Source of the DNA: Lindgomyces ingoldianus
Lineage: Eukaryota; Ascomycota; Dothideomycetes; Pleosporales; Lindgomycetaceae
DNA: 64,000 nt
Direction: 5' to 3'
Assembly: GCF_010093535.1 (NCBI RefSeq)
Contig: NW_022985185.1
Span: forward strand, 390,026 to 454,025
Shown piece by piece: positions 13,014-24,474 of the stretch (its first letter is position 1; each line of letters starts with the position of its first letter). The translations under genes and the position numbers were made by a program. Under the pieces are notes generated by a model. That model saw nothing but the letters and a program-made list of their open reading frames with translations, did not search any database and was not told where the DNA came from.

Positions 13014-13847
13014 TCATTGGCAATCACCAACATCTATCCTATACCCACCCCCCCCCCCCCCCCCCCCCCNNNNNNNNNNNNNNNNNNNNNNNNNNNNNNN
13101 NNNNNNCCCCTCCAAAACACTCACCTCCACGCCCCCAAATTCCGCCACCAACGTCCCATTCCCACCCTCCATCGTCGGCCTCGCTACCATGCCCCCCACA
13201 CCGACCTCCCACCCCTCCTCCTCATCCAACGCAAATACCCAGTTTACTTCTCGGACCGGCCCAAACTGCTCTTTCCCCGCCTCATCCTTGACAACATGGT
13301 AAACCCACAAACTCTTCCCAAGCTGATCCTTCTCCCTTCTTGCCTCAACCGTAGCACTAGGCCTACCCTCACCGTTCAATTCTACGGGTACAATGCTCCA
13401 ATCAGCCCATTGGTCGCAGCCTACAGTACTCAAGTACGGTTTCCCGTAGTAGAACTCAATGCCAGTCTTAATCCATTTGTCTTTTCCGTCTGCGAGACCT
13501 GGTTTGGTGAAGTGCAGGAGCAGACCGGCTTGATCGTATTGGCGGAGCTGGGATGGAGGGGGTAGCATGAAGGTTAGGCGGGCGCTTTGGAAGAGGTGGA
13601 GAGGGTAGGTTGGGAGAGGGGAGGGGTGGGTCGGGGCGCTGAGGACGTTGTGCGAGGGGGGCTTGCGCCAGATGTCTGTTCCAGGGGGGGAGGAGAGGTT
13701 GAATGGCGGGGTTGTTATTGTTTTGGTGACCATAGTCATTGTGGGCAGAGCTGGTAGGGAGAGGAGGAGGATTGATATTGAGAGTGTGAGGATGGTTGGG
13801 AGAGAAGGGGTGGTGTGAAGGGAGGATGCTGAAGTAGTGAACAACAT
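13014..13847 (-). CDS. DUF1349-family protein, C-terminus interrupted by an assembly gap
   Basis: Concanavalin A-like fold family that includes yeast REE1 (regulation of enolase). Clear family blocks: TDIWRKPPSHNVLSAPT, YDQAGLLLHF, WIKTGIEFYYGKPYLSTV, DQWADWSIVP, WVFALDEEEGWEVGVGGM. Starting at 13847, the protein begins with about 37 residues holding a hydrophobic stretch (LPTILTLSISILLLSLPALP) that looks like a signal peptide or membrane anchor. Starting at the Met near 13739 gives the usual cytosolic form. The last conserved strand (LVAEFGGVEVSVLEG) is reached just before 37 unknown bases and a 22-base C run, so the reading frame and end beyond the gap cannot be trusted. Biochemical role unknown. 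Confidence 0.8.
   Translation of the reverse strand: MLFTTSASSLHTTPSLPTILTLSISILLLSLPALPTMTMVTKTITTPPFNLSSPPGTDIWRKPPSHNVLSAPTHPSPLPTYPLHLFQSARLTFMLPPPSQLRQYDQAGLLLHFTKPGLADGKDKWIKTGIEFYYGKPYLSTVGCDQWADWSIVPVELNGEGRPSATVEARREKDQLGKSLWVYHVVKDEAGKEQFGPVREVNWVFALDEEEGWEVGVGGMVARPTMEGGNGTLVAEFGGVEVSVLEGXXXXXXXXXXXXXGGGGGGGGYRIDVGDCQ
13048..13106. other. Homopolymer C run followed by an N gap
   Basis: Twenty-two C residues at 13048-13069 are followed by 37 N at 13070-13106. The sequence resumes with C-rich bases. Most likely a sequencing failure in a long C tract inside the DUF1349 3' end. Confidence 0.95.
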
Positions 13848-14333
13848 GGGTGGAACACTCGAGCATTTATAGCGTGCTTGCGAACGAAATGATACGAATA
13901 GGGCAACGCAAGGGAGATCCTCGGATACACCAACCTGTTGCAGGCAAGCCCACGAGGGATTGTGACTGTTATATCTCATGACTCACGGCTTTGCGGGCAG
14001 CAGCCCGGGATAAGTGCAATTGCCCAGCTGCTTGGGAAAGTCGAGGGATGCGGGGTTTGCGCTTGGCGAGAACTGGTTCCTGGATTTGTAATGCAGATTG
14101 ATGCAAGTGTGGCCTGGGGCAATATTTTTCGAAGTTAGGTAGTGTTGTACAAAGAATCAAAAGCACAGGTACAGCCTAAAGCAAAAATGGTGGGGCTTGA
14201 GTCATTGGAGGTCATCTAGCGGGGAAGATCGAAGGTTCGCAATAGAAACCTTAACGGGAAATTTCGATATTGATATTGGAATACGTGTGTTGGATTTGGT
14301 GGATATTTACAGACTGTACATGCTCTCGGCGTT
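13848..14333. other. Intergenic region, DUF1349 gene to NDUFS3
   Basis: Promoter of the DUF1349 gene and 3' flank of NDUFS3, both on the minus strand. No gene or repeat seen. Confidence 0.6.
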
Positions 14334-15381
14334 CTATTTCTTCTGCTCGTCCTCTTTTGGCGGTTCGGGTTTTGGTGTAGGCAACTTAAACTGGAGATTT
14401 TGTCAGCCATGAGTATAGCGACAAGACTTAGCTTACAGAACTGCTTCGTTCTCATACGCACCTGGCTTGGTTTCCTATCATCTCCAGGGCCAACCGGCTC
14501 CCACACACTGGAACCTCCGCGGAAGTTCCTGTATGCCTGAGTCATCTCCAGCGGCTCCACAACAATCCTTTTTTTCTCTTCATCGTACCGAATCTCAGTG
14601 TAGCCAGTCATTGGAAAGTCCTTTCTGAGAGGGTGTCCATCGAACCCGTAGTCGGTCATGATGCGCCGTAGATCCGGATGTCCGACGAAAAAGACACCGA
14701 ACAAGTCGTAAACCTCTCGTTCATACCAATTCGCTCCATCATAGAGATCGCAGATACTCGGGACTGGTGTCGCCTCGTCTGCATACGTCTTGACTCTTAT
14801 GCGAGAGTTATGCCGGACGCTGAGCATGTTGTAAACGACCTCGAAGCGCTGGTCCTTGGTCGGGTAGTCGACGGCGGTGATGTCTGTGACCTGTGTGTAC
14901 TCGGCGGCGGTGTGATATTTGAGGAAGGTGAAGACGGGGATGACGCCCTCGGGAGGGATGTAGATGGTCAATTCATCCTTCCAGACGGAGAACCTACGGA
15001 TTGTCAAGTCAAGGCGCTATTAGCTATGGGGGGATGCGTACTGCTGGACGTATTTGGGCAGACATGACATTAGGTATTGGCCGTATTTATGGAGGCCCTC
15101 GGCCTTCTCGTGATACTGGTCGGTGGGGTTTACGATGGGTGATTTGAGCTTGCCCGGGGGGTCGCGAGGCGCATACTGCTCACCACGTCAGCACCTGCCA
15201 GTGCAAAGAGAAAGCGCAATTGGGTGCATACTCTCAAGTTTGGTACGCCGGACTTGTCTGAAGCAACATCCTTCGACCGCAATGCGGCGGCTGCGAAGGT
15301 GCGCACAGCGAGGGAGCTGGGGCTGCCGGCAGCGCGGATAGCGTGGCTCAATGGCCGTCCTACAGCCAGCCTGAGGGCCAT
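14334..15381 (-). CDS. NDUFS3: NADH:ubiquinone oxidoreductase 30 kDa subunit (complex I, NDUFS3/NuoC type)
   Basis: Core subunit of the peripheral arm of mitochondrial complex I. Four exons on the minus strand: 15381-15232, 15175-15042, 14993-14462, 14390-14334, giving 290 residues. The N-terminus ([18 protein letters not shown]) is an amphipathic, Arg-rich presequence. After it comes [16 protein letters not shown], then the complex I 30 kDa signature [20 protein letters not shown] and the tail [16 protein letters not shown]. The last exon encodes the acidic/basic tail [18 protein letters not shown]. It is divergent from NOT4 with 425 bp between starts. No defect seen. Confidence 0.95.
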
Positions 15382-15806
15382 TGTGAGAATGGAGAGGGGC
15401 GGGAGAGCTGCGTCGTGCAGCGGGCGAGGGCGGGTCAATGGTGATGTCGTCGTGCCTTTCCACAGCTTCCTCGACCAAGCGACTCTGGCGCCACCACCTG
15501 AGTTCCCACCCAGGAGCATCCACGTGACGCCGATGCTTAGCGCCTTGGCACCTCAGCTTCTCTTCACCAAGTCTGCAGGCCAGGCCCATCTAACCCTCAT
15601 CGAGCGCATCATCTGTTTCCCTCTCCTTTCACCGGGTCGGCGTTAGTCCCTTTCTTTGCGGCCTCTTTACACTTAATCATTCCCTTTGCACCGGAACAAA
15701 AAAGTCGCCCTCTCATCTGCACCCCCCTTCTCGCAACCCAGCGCCACCCCATCACCACCACGCTTGGACAACGCACCTGCGTCCTGCATCTCACAGTCCG
15801 CCCACC
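15382..15806. promoter_or_regulatory. Bidirectional promoter region NDUFS3 / NOT4
   Basis: 425 bases between two divergent start codons, GC-rich towards NDUFS3 and pyrimidine-rich towards NOT4. No specific factor site is claimed. Confidence 0.5.
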
Positions 15807-18800
15807 ATGTCCCGCATACAGCAAGACCAGTTCGTCGACGACGACGAGGAAGAGTGCTGTCCGCTATGTGTCGAAGAGTTCGATCTGTCGGACAAGAACT
15901 TCCGCCCGTGTCCTTGCGGCTATCAGGTGCGCTCCCTCAAAAAACTCGGTGACGCCCAGCTCATCGCTCATCGCTAACACTGGGCATTCAGATATGTCAG
16001 TTCTGCTTCAACAATATCAGGACGACGATGAACGGCCTGTGTCCCGCTTGTCGCCGCCCCTACGATGAGTCGACGATTGAGTTCAAGAACATCACCCCCG
16101 AAGAGTTCGTCGCTTCCTATCTCAACGACGCCGGCATATCTAACATTGAATAGGATGGCCAAGCACAAACAGCAAATAGCGCAAAAAGCCAAGAAGAACG
16201 CAGCGTTGCGGCAAAAGGAAGCACAGAAAGCGGAGGCCGACACGCTTAGCCGGAAACATCTGGCAGGACTTCGAGTCGTTCAAAAGAACCTCGTCTACGT
16301 GACAGGGCTTACACCTACGATACGAGAAGACCGCCTTCTAGAAACGCTCCGCGGCAATGACTACTTCGGACAATACGGCAAGATCATCAAGATCGTCGTC
16401 AGCAAGGCGAAGGAGAATGCACAGCATCAACAGTCAGTGGGCGTGTACGTAACGTTTGCCCGCAAAGAGGATGCAGCCGCATGTATTGCCGCTGTGGACG
16501 GGTCTCAGAATGGAGACAGGACTCTTCGGTCAGTCATAATCCATCCTTCCCCAGTAGCAAACTAACAGCCTTATAGAGCCCAATACGGTACCACTAAGTA
16601 TTGTTCAGCGTACCTTAGGGGAGAGCAGTGCAACAATCGAAACTGCATGTTCCTGCACGAGCCCGGCGAAGAAAATGACAGTTTCACCCGTCAAGACCTC
16701 TCGTTGATGAACTCGATCTCGACTCAACAGCCCGCGCAGTCTAATGCCCTACCGCTACAACGTGGACCGCCTGTAGCTGCTGCAGCACCCATGGTCCGCC
16801 AGGATAGTACTGATACCCCGTCAAGCCCAGCGAACAGTGGCTGCGATGCACCTGGCCTTCCTGCGACCGCTAACTGGGGGAGCAAGGCCGCGCTGGAACG
16901 CCGCGCAAGCCGCTCTACCACCACGTCGAACCCCAGCCCGATGACCTCGAATGCCGTACCTGTCCAGCCACCGAAACTAGTTAAGTCCGAGGAACCAGGG
17001 AAGAAGAAAGGTAAAGAGAAGGAGAAGTCTGCACCAGCCTCGAAATCTTCAACTCCGCAACCTGTACCCACCCCTCGTGCTCCAAAACCCTGCATTCCTG
17101 GTTTTGACGGACTGCTTAAAGCAATATCTCATCCCGACTTTAAATTCATATTTTCCGCTGCTGCTCTCTCCGCTGAGGATCTGGAAGCTATTTACAACTT
17201 CCCCTCACTTCTCGACCCCAACGGAGGAGCAAAGCGACGGGCCATGAAAGAAAAGGAGAAGGAGAAGGAGCTAGAACTCCAGCGGGAGGCCGAAGCGCAA
17301 TCCGCGTCACAAGCGCCTCCTGCACCTGATCGGGAGGACACGGCTGAGGCAACTGCCGGAGGCAGCTTACAACTTGGTGGAGAGCCAGAGGAGAGGCATG
17401 AAAGTGGCCATCCAAATCAACATGCCATTGCACCCCCCGGACAACGTGGCTTGTTCGACCAGAACCCGCCTCTTGGGGATGACTTCAACAATCTCGGACT
17501 GAATGGTCGTACCTTGACCGCTCAGCAGCAACAACATCTGCTTCTCAACAGCTTCAAATCGGCTGGGCCCCAATCGGCTGGTCTCCTCTCGAACTTCCAA
17601 ACGAACCAAGCTCAGCAACAGTCCCATGGCCAGCCAGGGAATGTCCCCAGTCACGGCCGTCATACATCGCGCTTCAGTTTCGCAAACGACAGCGCATCTG
17701 CTTCGGCATCTGTGCAGCCGGTTGCGAACCAAAAACTCATGAATCAGCAATCCTCCATGATGCCGAAGGGTGCCAACCACTTCAATATTTCTCAACACCA
17801 CCCATTGGGTAGTCAATTCTACACTAGCAGCGTACAAGGACCACCACCAGGTCTCAAGGCTGCCGGAACTCCACCGATCAGTGGTGGTGGCATGTTCGGT
17901 CAAGGGCATGGCTTTGCCACCAGTGGCTTAGGCTACGGTGCTAATGCTGCTGGCAGGAGTAACAATGATGCAATGTATCAGGACTTACTCAGGAACCGGA
18001 TGGACGGCGGTGCTCGAGGAGTCGCTGATGGAAAGCGTGAGTCAATGTTTCCTTCTTTTCTTAATCAGCATCCCACGACCTCTACGCCAGCCCCTGCCCC
18101 TGGCCTTTTGAGCTTTCCTTATGGACCTTCGCCAGGTGCTTACCAGGAATCTGGTTCGCAGAAATCTAAGAAAAAGGGAAAGAAGCACAGACATGCTAAC
18201 ACTTCCTCCTCTGGAGGGGGTGGCGTAGTAGATGTTCAAGACCCAAGTATCTTACAGGCGAGGTTGCATCAAGGAGGGGCCATGGGCGGGCAGGGGCTGT
18301 ACGGTAACCAAGGTCAAGGTGGGTTCTCCTCCCTCTATGCCAACAACAACTATGGCGGCGGCGCCGGACGATGGTAGTTTTGGACTTCTTCTTTCACATA
18401 ATTTCTTCGACTATAAGGTCGCAAACTGTGTTTTTACACTTGTTACTGTTTTTCACGATGGCTGCATGGCGTTTCCGGGGGCTTTCGAAAGCGAATGCAT
18501 CGGCACACAGTCCAAGCAAATTGGCTACTGAGACTGCCCGGCGTTTATGAACTGGGTTGCCACTATCACATACACTTTGTCTTTGGCATGGCTTACGGAA
18601 CTTCAAATACCTTGCTTTTGCCAGGTTCTACGCCGCCCTCTTTCGTCGTCTTCGTCATGGCCATCGTATGTACGTAAATCCCCTTCCAGCCGCCCCCAGC
18701 CGGCATGCTTACGATTTAATTAGAAAGATGGCTTTCCCCAATTTTGTCTTTCTGAATGCTTTCGTGACGAAGATGCCCGAGAGATATTACCCAATGCACT

Positions 18801-21693
18801 TTGTTGTAAATAATTGCCTCATTGGCACAGTATGGCGTCTGGCTGCCGCCGTAGCACTACTCCGCCATTTGGCGTGGCCATCCGTCATGCACCCTCCAAC
18901 ACTATCTGATTAAGGGACCCTTGCTAATAGCCATGGTGGACAGATGACCAAGACTTCACTCCTGAAGAAGAGGCGTCCATTAACGTCGATGCACTAGTGA
19001 ACGAGGCCGACTTTGACACTCAACCAGACGGCCCACCCCTAGCCAGCCGTGCCATCGAACAGACCCGACGTGCTACACCAACCATTCCTCCTGGGTTCTC
19101 CGTACCGGCCACACCTAAACTACCACAGGACCAAGCCCGACCACTGTCTCAAAATGCTCCGTCAAGCGTGACTCCTGCCCTTCCAGTCATTCCCGTAACT
19201 CCCATTCGAGCAATTACGCCTGTGAAATCTAAGAAAGACAAGCATCCCACTGTTGCATCCGAATTCCATAGCTCGAGCTTTGCAGAGCCCGTAGTGGTCA
19301 CTCCAAATACAAAACTGGAAGCTCCGCCAAAATTAGGTCGGAAAGCTAGCTCTGCAAGAACGCAGTCGATCTCTGAAGGCAAAAGGAAGAAAGGAGTTGA
19401 GGTGGCATCTTCTCCACAGAGACCAGTCCAAGTAGCTAGTGCCGAGAGGGGCGAGAATAAATCATCCGAAATGGTGACACCCAAGGGCAGGGCTACAGGC
19501 TCTAAAGCTCTAGAATTTATATCCTTGGAGATGAGCCCACAGAAGGACGCCAAGAATAATTTCTCAGCTTCACCACCATTAGCGACGTCTTCAAAGCGAC
19601 AGCATCCAGGGAAATTGGACATTGCTGCAGCCACAAAATTGCCGGATAGCGAGCAGTCCTCTGCTCCAAGCACGCTAAAATCGGGGACGCAGCCCAAGAA
19701 TGTTCGTACTTTTTCCCTCGCGTCTACTGGTTCTGTACCTCCGAGCCCAGCAGCAACTTCTACTGGATCCCCGGTCAAACGCTCAACAGCACCAAGGACA
19801 CTCCGAGTGGTACCGACCCCCAAAACTGAAGTACCGCCCCCTTGGTCTGCCACGTCAGCTACATCTCTCCCGCATGTACCAACCGTAGAGAAGCTTCGGT
19901 CTAGGCAGGCTAGTATTGCATCCTTGAACCAGCCAGGTACTCCGGCAAGTGAATTGATTTCAGACAATGCTTCCATCACTTCAACATCAGCATCTCGTGC
20001 CAGCTCTCCCCCTCCTATTGGTGGTAAGGTTGGCACGGCACCAGTGAGGAAGAAGACTAAGTCACAGGCTAAGAAGGAACGACAAGAAAGGGCACGACTA
20101 ATAACAGAGGAGCAACTCGCTATCGAGGACCATGGAAAGTCGGACCCAGAGCCAGTCCATGCCCCTATTGTAGGACGTAAGAAGAAAGCGAAGAAACCTG
20201 GAGCAAGCATCCCTAAACCGACTCCTGTTTCTGTCAGAAGTCAACCAGCTTCTCCCAAACCCGCGAAGGTCGAGGATAATGAAGAGGAGTCGAATGCAGT
20301 GCCACCTGCTCCGGCCAAGAGTCATACAAGACAGGCCTCTGTATCTTCTCCTCGTAATCAATCTTCTCCTGCGCCTGAGGTCGGAAGCGCTTCAGAACAC
20401 TCAAGGGAGAAACTCCAGCCGACTGCACAGTCTATTATTGCAGATTTGCAGAGAACTGGTGAATTATTAGCTTCGACTCTTGAGTTCTTCAAGCCACTGT
20501 CGTCTTCACTAGCCCACGCTGCACGCACTGCACAATCCAGCAATTTAACTGCTGCTCCGGATTTGAAGATTCATTTTTCCCAGACAGATCTTGATAACCT
20601 TGCAAAGAAGAAACCAGTCCGTCTTGGTGGCCAAGACGGTAGATCAGATTCAAGAACCTTGATTACCCCTGAAGGCAAATTCTTCTGGGGGTTGACCCAA
20701 GAGCTCGAAGAGAAGGCCTTGGAATTGGAGAGACATATTGCAGAGTACAAGGGTGCTGCACGCTTCCATCCTCGCAAGCAAACGACACATTCGCATGGTC
20801 ACGCCGTTACTACGCATGCGCAATCAAAGGATGTCTTGCCTGCAATTGCTACTGCGCTGAAAGAAGCCGGTGCTAAGCTCAGCAAGACTGCAGCCGCCTG
20901 TTCATCGTCGTCGAGCCAACCAATGTCAAAATTAGACCCAACATCTACGTTGCTAGGATCGACATCTCTACCCTTACCCCCGACCCAAGCACCCAGCGAC
21001 CCGTCTGCTGGCGTACCGTCGCTCGATGCCACCAAGTCATTAAACAAGCCTCTAGATCTGCCAACCCTGCCTATTACTCTTGCACAACAACCTCAACCGC
21101 AAGCGCCAGCGCAGCCCCAGACACCTGCCGATGCCATTGCTTACCTCAATCAATTCGTCCTCCCCAAGACAGATAATCCACCACCCAGCACGCCGCGCAC
21201 CGAAATGGCTGCAGTTGGTGGCCCCCCCGGAGCCGGTGTTGGGAACATGTCTGTGAATGTCAACAAAATCGCCAAAGCTGCGAAGGCTGTGGCAGAAGGT
21301 GGAGCCTTGGGCGGCGAGCTCGAAGGCATGGGTGTTATGGCCGCTGATCTCCTCGGCGGTGTTGTAGTCCAAGGCCTGGAAGCGCTAGTCGGCGCGGGAC
21401 TTGGCTTTCATAGCAATCAGGACCTCAGCGTTGACAGCCAAGGAAATATCACCCTAGGGGGAAGCGGGCTGGATGTTCAGGGCCTGGTCAATGCTATTGA
21501 GACGGGAGGTGGGCTTGGTGGCTTTGGGGCTGGAATGCCGTCAAGCAGGAGGGGCAGGAGGAGTGTGCTGAGTATTGATGAGGCGGAACAAGCAATGTTG
21601 GCGGCGAAGAAGGACCATGAAGCGCTCGATAAGAAGCTAGCAGTGCTGATGAAGAGGAACAAGAAGTTGGTGAGTGGGACTGGTAAGGCTTGA
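15807..21693 (+). CDS. NOT4: CCR4-NOT complex E3 ubiquitin ligase subunit NOT4, long form
   Basis: RING E3 ligase of the CCR4-NOT complex, involved in mRNA decay and co-translational quality control. Proposed exons 15807-15926, 15992-16104, 16154-16528, 16577-18036, 18944-21693 give 1605 residues. The C4C4 RING spans residues 18-64 (CPLC, CPCGYQICQFC, CPACRRPYD). A Lys/Ala-rich coiled segment follows, then an RRM (NLVYVTGLTP, about residue 120) and a CCCH finger at 212-230 (C-x8-C-x4-C-x3-H). The rest is low-complexity, Ser/Pro-rich, as in other fungal NOT4 proteins, ending in a helical stretch (EAEQAMLAAKKDHEALDKKL). The 907 nt intron 18037-18943 has a GTGAGT donor and a GCTAATAG branch site, and phase 1 on both sides. 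Exon 3 uses a GTTCGT donor before it. The intron itself contains an alternative end (see next entry). Confidence 0.82.
18037..18377 (+). CDS. NOT4: Alternative C-terminus of NOT4 (short form, unspliced)
   Basis: If the donor at 18037 is not used, the NOT4 frame stays open for another 113 codons to a TAG at 18375-18377, giving an 802-residue protein. This segment is not random intron: it encodes KSKKKGKKHRHANTSSSGGG, VVDVQDPSILQARLHQGG and a Gly/Tyr-rich end terminating GGGAGRW, which matches what I recall of the C-terminus of shorter fungal NOT4 models. The two ends would be mutually exclusive. Inference from frame and composition; no transcript data. Confidence 0.55.
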
Positions 21694-22625
21694 GGAGATG
21701 ATTGAAGCTGGTCGAGAAGTGGATGCCATTCATTTCAGGAGAGCTGTGAAGAGTGGCATGTGTGGATTATACGTCCGATGATGTCTCATCGAGCGTCTCT
21801 GATGGTTTATGTATTCTTAAGGAAGGAAGGAAGGAAGCAGGCTTGGGGCAAACCCCAGGAGAGAGTAGGTCACTGCTCTGGTCCACAAATGGGTCTTAGG
21901 GCACTCTCGTAGCATATGAGAAAAGTTCTCAAAAAGGACTTTCGTTGTATTATTAGGTATAATAGTATTCATGGACCTCGTTGGTAGAGCTGAAATACGG
22001 ATGTGGTAGATTGGATCCCTCTGGAGAGTTTTGTTCTTGAAAGACGATGCGAACCATGCATGCCGAGGGTTCCACAATGCCACATTGAGTCACCACGTGC
22101 TTTTGAAGGAAACTTAGGAGCTCTCTTCCTCAGACTCGTTTTCGATGGTAGCACTTAAAATCTTTATATAGTGTTAGCATACATTGGACAAGCGCGAAGT
22201 AGAGACAAATTTAGCATGAGCCTGACCCACCTCGTTGTGCAAAAACAAACTTTTCAATGTTTTAATATTACAGAAGCACTGCTTAAATAGTGATTTGCGA
22301 CCTCTACAACAAGTCACTTGCGTAAGATCTGCGGAAAGTGGCCTTTATTGATCAAACCCCACAGCCAGAAAGGAATCGCACGTGATCGTGGCACGGACCA
22401 AGGCGTCAGGCATGCCTTCCCAGTTTGCACGCAACGCACACCACTATTTCTCTCCCCACCATCAATGACCGTCAAACATTGCATCCACCTGCGGGCGGCC
22501 CTCCGCGAATAAGTCGTCAGTCGACAATACTTTCTTCCTTTCCTTATCTAGACCCACTAACTCTCCAGAAGTTTTTAACACCTTTCACGCCCAGCATCGC
22601 GTCGGTCGACGCCTAATCTGTCATC
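21694..22625. other. Intergenic region, NOT4 to CCCH gene
   Basis: 3' flank of NOT4 (with a short GGAA array at about 21818-21838) and promoter of the CCCH gene. No gene recognised. Confidence 0.6.
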
Positions 22626-24474
22626 ATGCTGGGCGACAAACAAATCATGTCTTTAGATACCCATCTAGAGCGGTTCAAGCTACAGAACCAGGTGAATCAA
22701 ACAGATCTTCAGGTTCGTTCCTTCGCCCTCTCCGGAAATTGTTCGGGGAAGGACTACGTCTGCTGACTTGAATGACAGAAAGTTCTAGTCGAATATAGCC
22801 AAGTACTGGAACAGAACAAGGAGCTGAAGAAGGCCTTTGATAAGAAGGAGATCGGCAATGGCAATAATATTCCAGCCGAGAAACCACGTAACCCCTATAT
22901 TCTTGTGCTTGTCGACGGAAACGGTTACATCGTAAGTTCCAAAGCAAATTTCCACTCTATCCACATTGCCCTTGCTAACGATATCCAGTTCAACGATGAA
23001 CTTGTCAGCGAGAAAGAAGAGGGTGGAATGAAAGCCGCTCGCATGTTGAACGGCGTTGTAGAAAAACAAGTAGGAAAAGCCCTTCTCGAAGCTTGCGACA
23101 ACCGGATAGTCGTCCGCATATACGCAGACGTCACTGGACTTTCCAAATTACTAGCAAAGTCTAAACTTGTTGGTTTGGAGAAGCGTTCGCTTGCTGCGTT
23201 TGCCGCCGGGTTCACGCGTACCATGGGCCTATTCGACTTCGTGGATGCGCTTGATGAAGAAGGAACTAGATTCAAGATTAAAGGTAATATTCTCTACTGA
23301 CTTCTTACTCTACGTTGTATCATCAGGCACTTACTTGCGCACAGAAATGTTCAAACTTGCTGCCGAAGATAGCAACTGCGACCATATACTATACGCTGCA
23401 TGTCACGATACCAGCTATTTGTCCCTCATGGTCCCATACAGTGGTATGAAGAATAAGATCACATTAGTCCAAAGCGCCGGATTCAGCTCAGAGTTTCTCC
23501 AATTCAGCCTCAACGTCACTCAGTTCCCAACCGTTTTCCGTTGGTCAGAACTTCCCTCAGTGGCCCTCAGCTCAGCTATCAAGTCTAATGGTACCCACTC
23601 AGATCGTATTGTGTCTCCCTCAAAGTCAGCCAAGGCCCCGCGAGAGCAGATGAAATCTCAGCCCGTCCATAGTGCAGACACCTGGAACAACCCCGACGCT
23701 GGTTTTGGTACAGATGAACCGTCCTCAGCCGGAAGTAAAGGCTGGGGTGAGAGCAATGGATCCACTTGGGGAACTGCAGCAGAATCGTCGAAACAGCAAG
23801 GCCAAGTTACCTGCAAGTACTTTCAAAAGGTTAGACATCTCATTCCTCTATCTCTTTGTTCATTTAGTTAACTTGGCCAGGGTTTCTGTCGTTACGGTAA
23901 GAACTGCAAATTCCAACACAGCCCTAGCGGTTCATCTAAGACCGCCAACGGCAAGCAACCTCCTCTGAATGGCGCCGCTCGTTCTAACATCTCCTCCTCT
24001 CTTCCTCCAAATATCCCACCAAATTACATCCCTCTGAACAAAGACAACCAGCGCATTGACACCTACATCAAAGCCCCCACACAGTCTGAGTGGGCTATCT
24101 ACAACGAGCGATTCCATCGTCAAAAACCGTGTAACGCATTCCACCTTCAGGGTGACTGCACTACTTTCAACTGTCCTTACGACCACAACGACCTTGAACC
24201 GGAAGCGCACCACTGCCTGAAATACGTGCTAAAGTGCAGTCCATGTCCAAGAAAGGGGGCCTGTCGCGCAGCGGATTGTTTCCACGGACACATCTGCCAG
24301 AAGGATGAGTGTGTTGGACAAATTAAAGGTTGTAAGATGAAAATGGATCTGCATAATGTGGATCCGAAGATGGCGAGTCTGGTGCCGGCAACCGAGAATT
24401 TGGCACATGAGGAGGAAGGTGCCGATCCCAGCGCTTGTCCATTGATTGACATAGATGGGATGGGGACGTGGTAA
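22626..24474 (+). CDS. CCCH zinc-finger protein with a putative NYN/PIN-like N-terminal domain
   Basis: Exons 22626-22712, 22779-22931, 22989-23283, 23345-23829, 23881-24474 give 537 residues in frame. Residues 1-50 form a coiled coil (LEQNKELKKAFDKKE). A conserved globular domain follows: ILVLVDGNGYIFNDEL, IVVRIYADVTGLSKLL, GLFDFVDALDEEG, HILYAACHDTSYLSLMVP. The first strand with DGNG and the later CHDTSY acidic motif resemble NYN/PIN nucleases; this is an inference. Then comes a Ser-rich linker, a CCCH finger at residues 335-353 (C-x7-C-x5-C-x3-H, split by the last intron), a second (CNAFHLQGDCTTFNCPYDH), and a Cys/His cluster (CPRKGACRAADCFHGHIC). The family is fungal-specific (DUF7923-like) and its function is unknown; RNA binding is expected from the CCCH fingers. 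A broken paralogue lies at 59.2-60.8 kb. Confidence 0.85.

Noticed and set aside
12888..13565. Long plus-strand frame across the N gap
   Set aside because: It is antisense to the well supported DUF1349 gene and owes its length to the gap and C run.
18997..21693. Separate gene starting at 18997
   Set aside because: The frame extends upstream to a good acceptor at 18943 in the same phase as the NOT4 donor at 18036, and composition matches fungal NOT4 C-termini; one gene is simpler.
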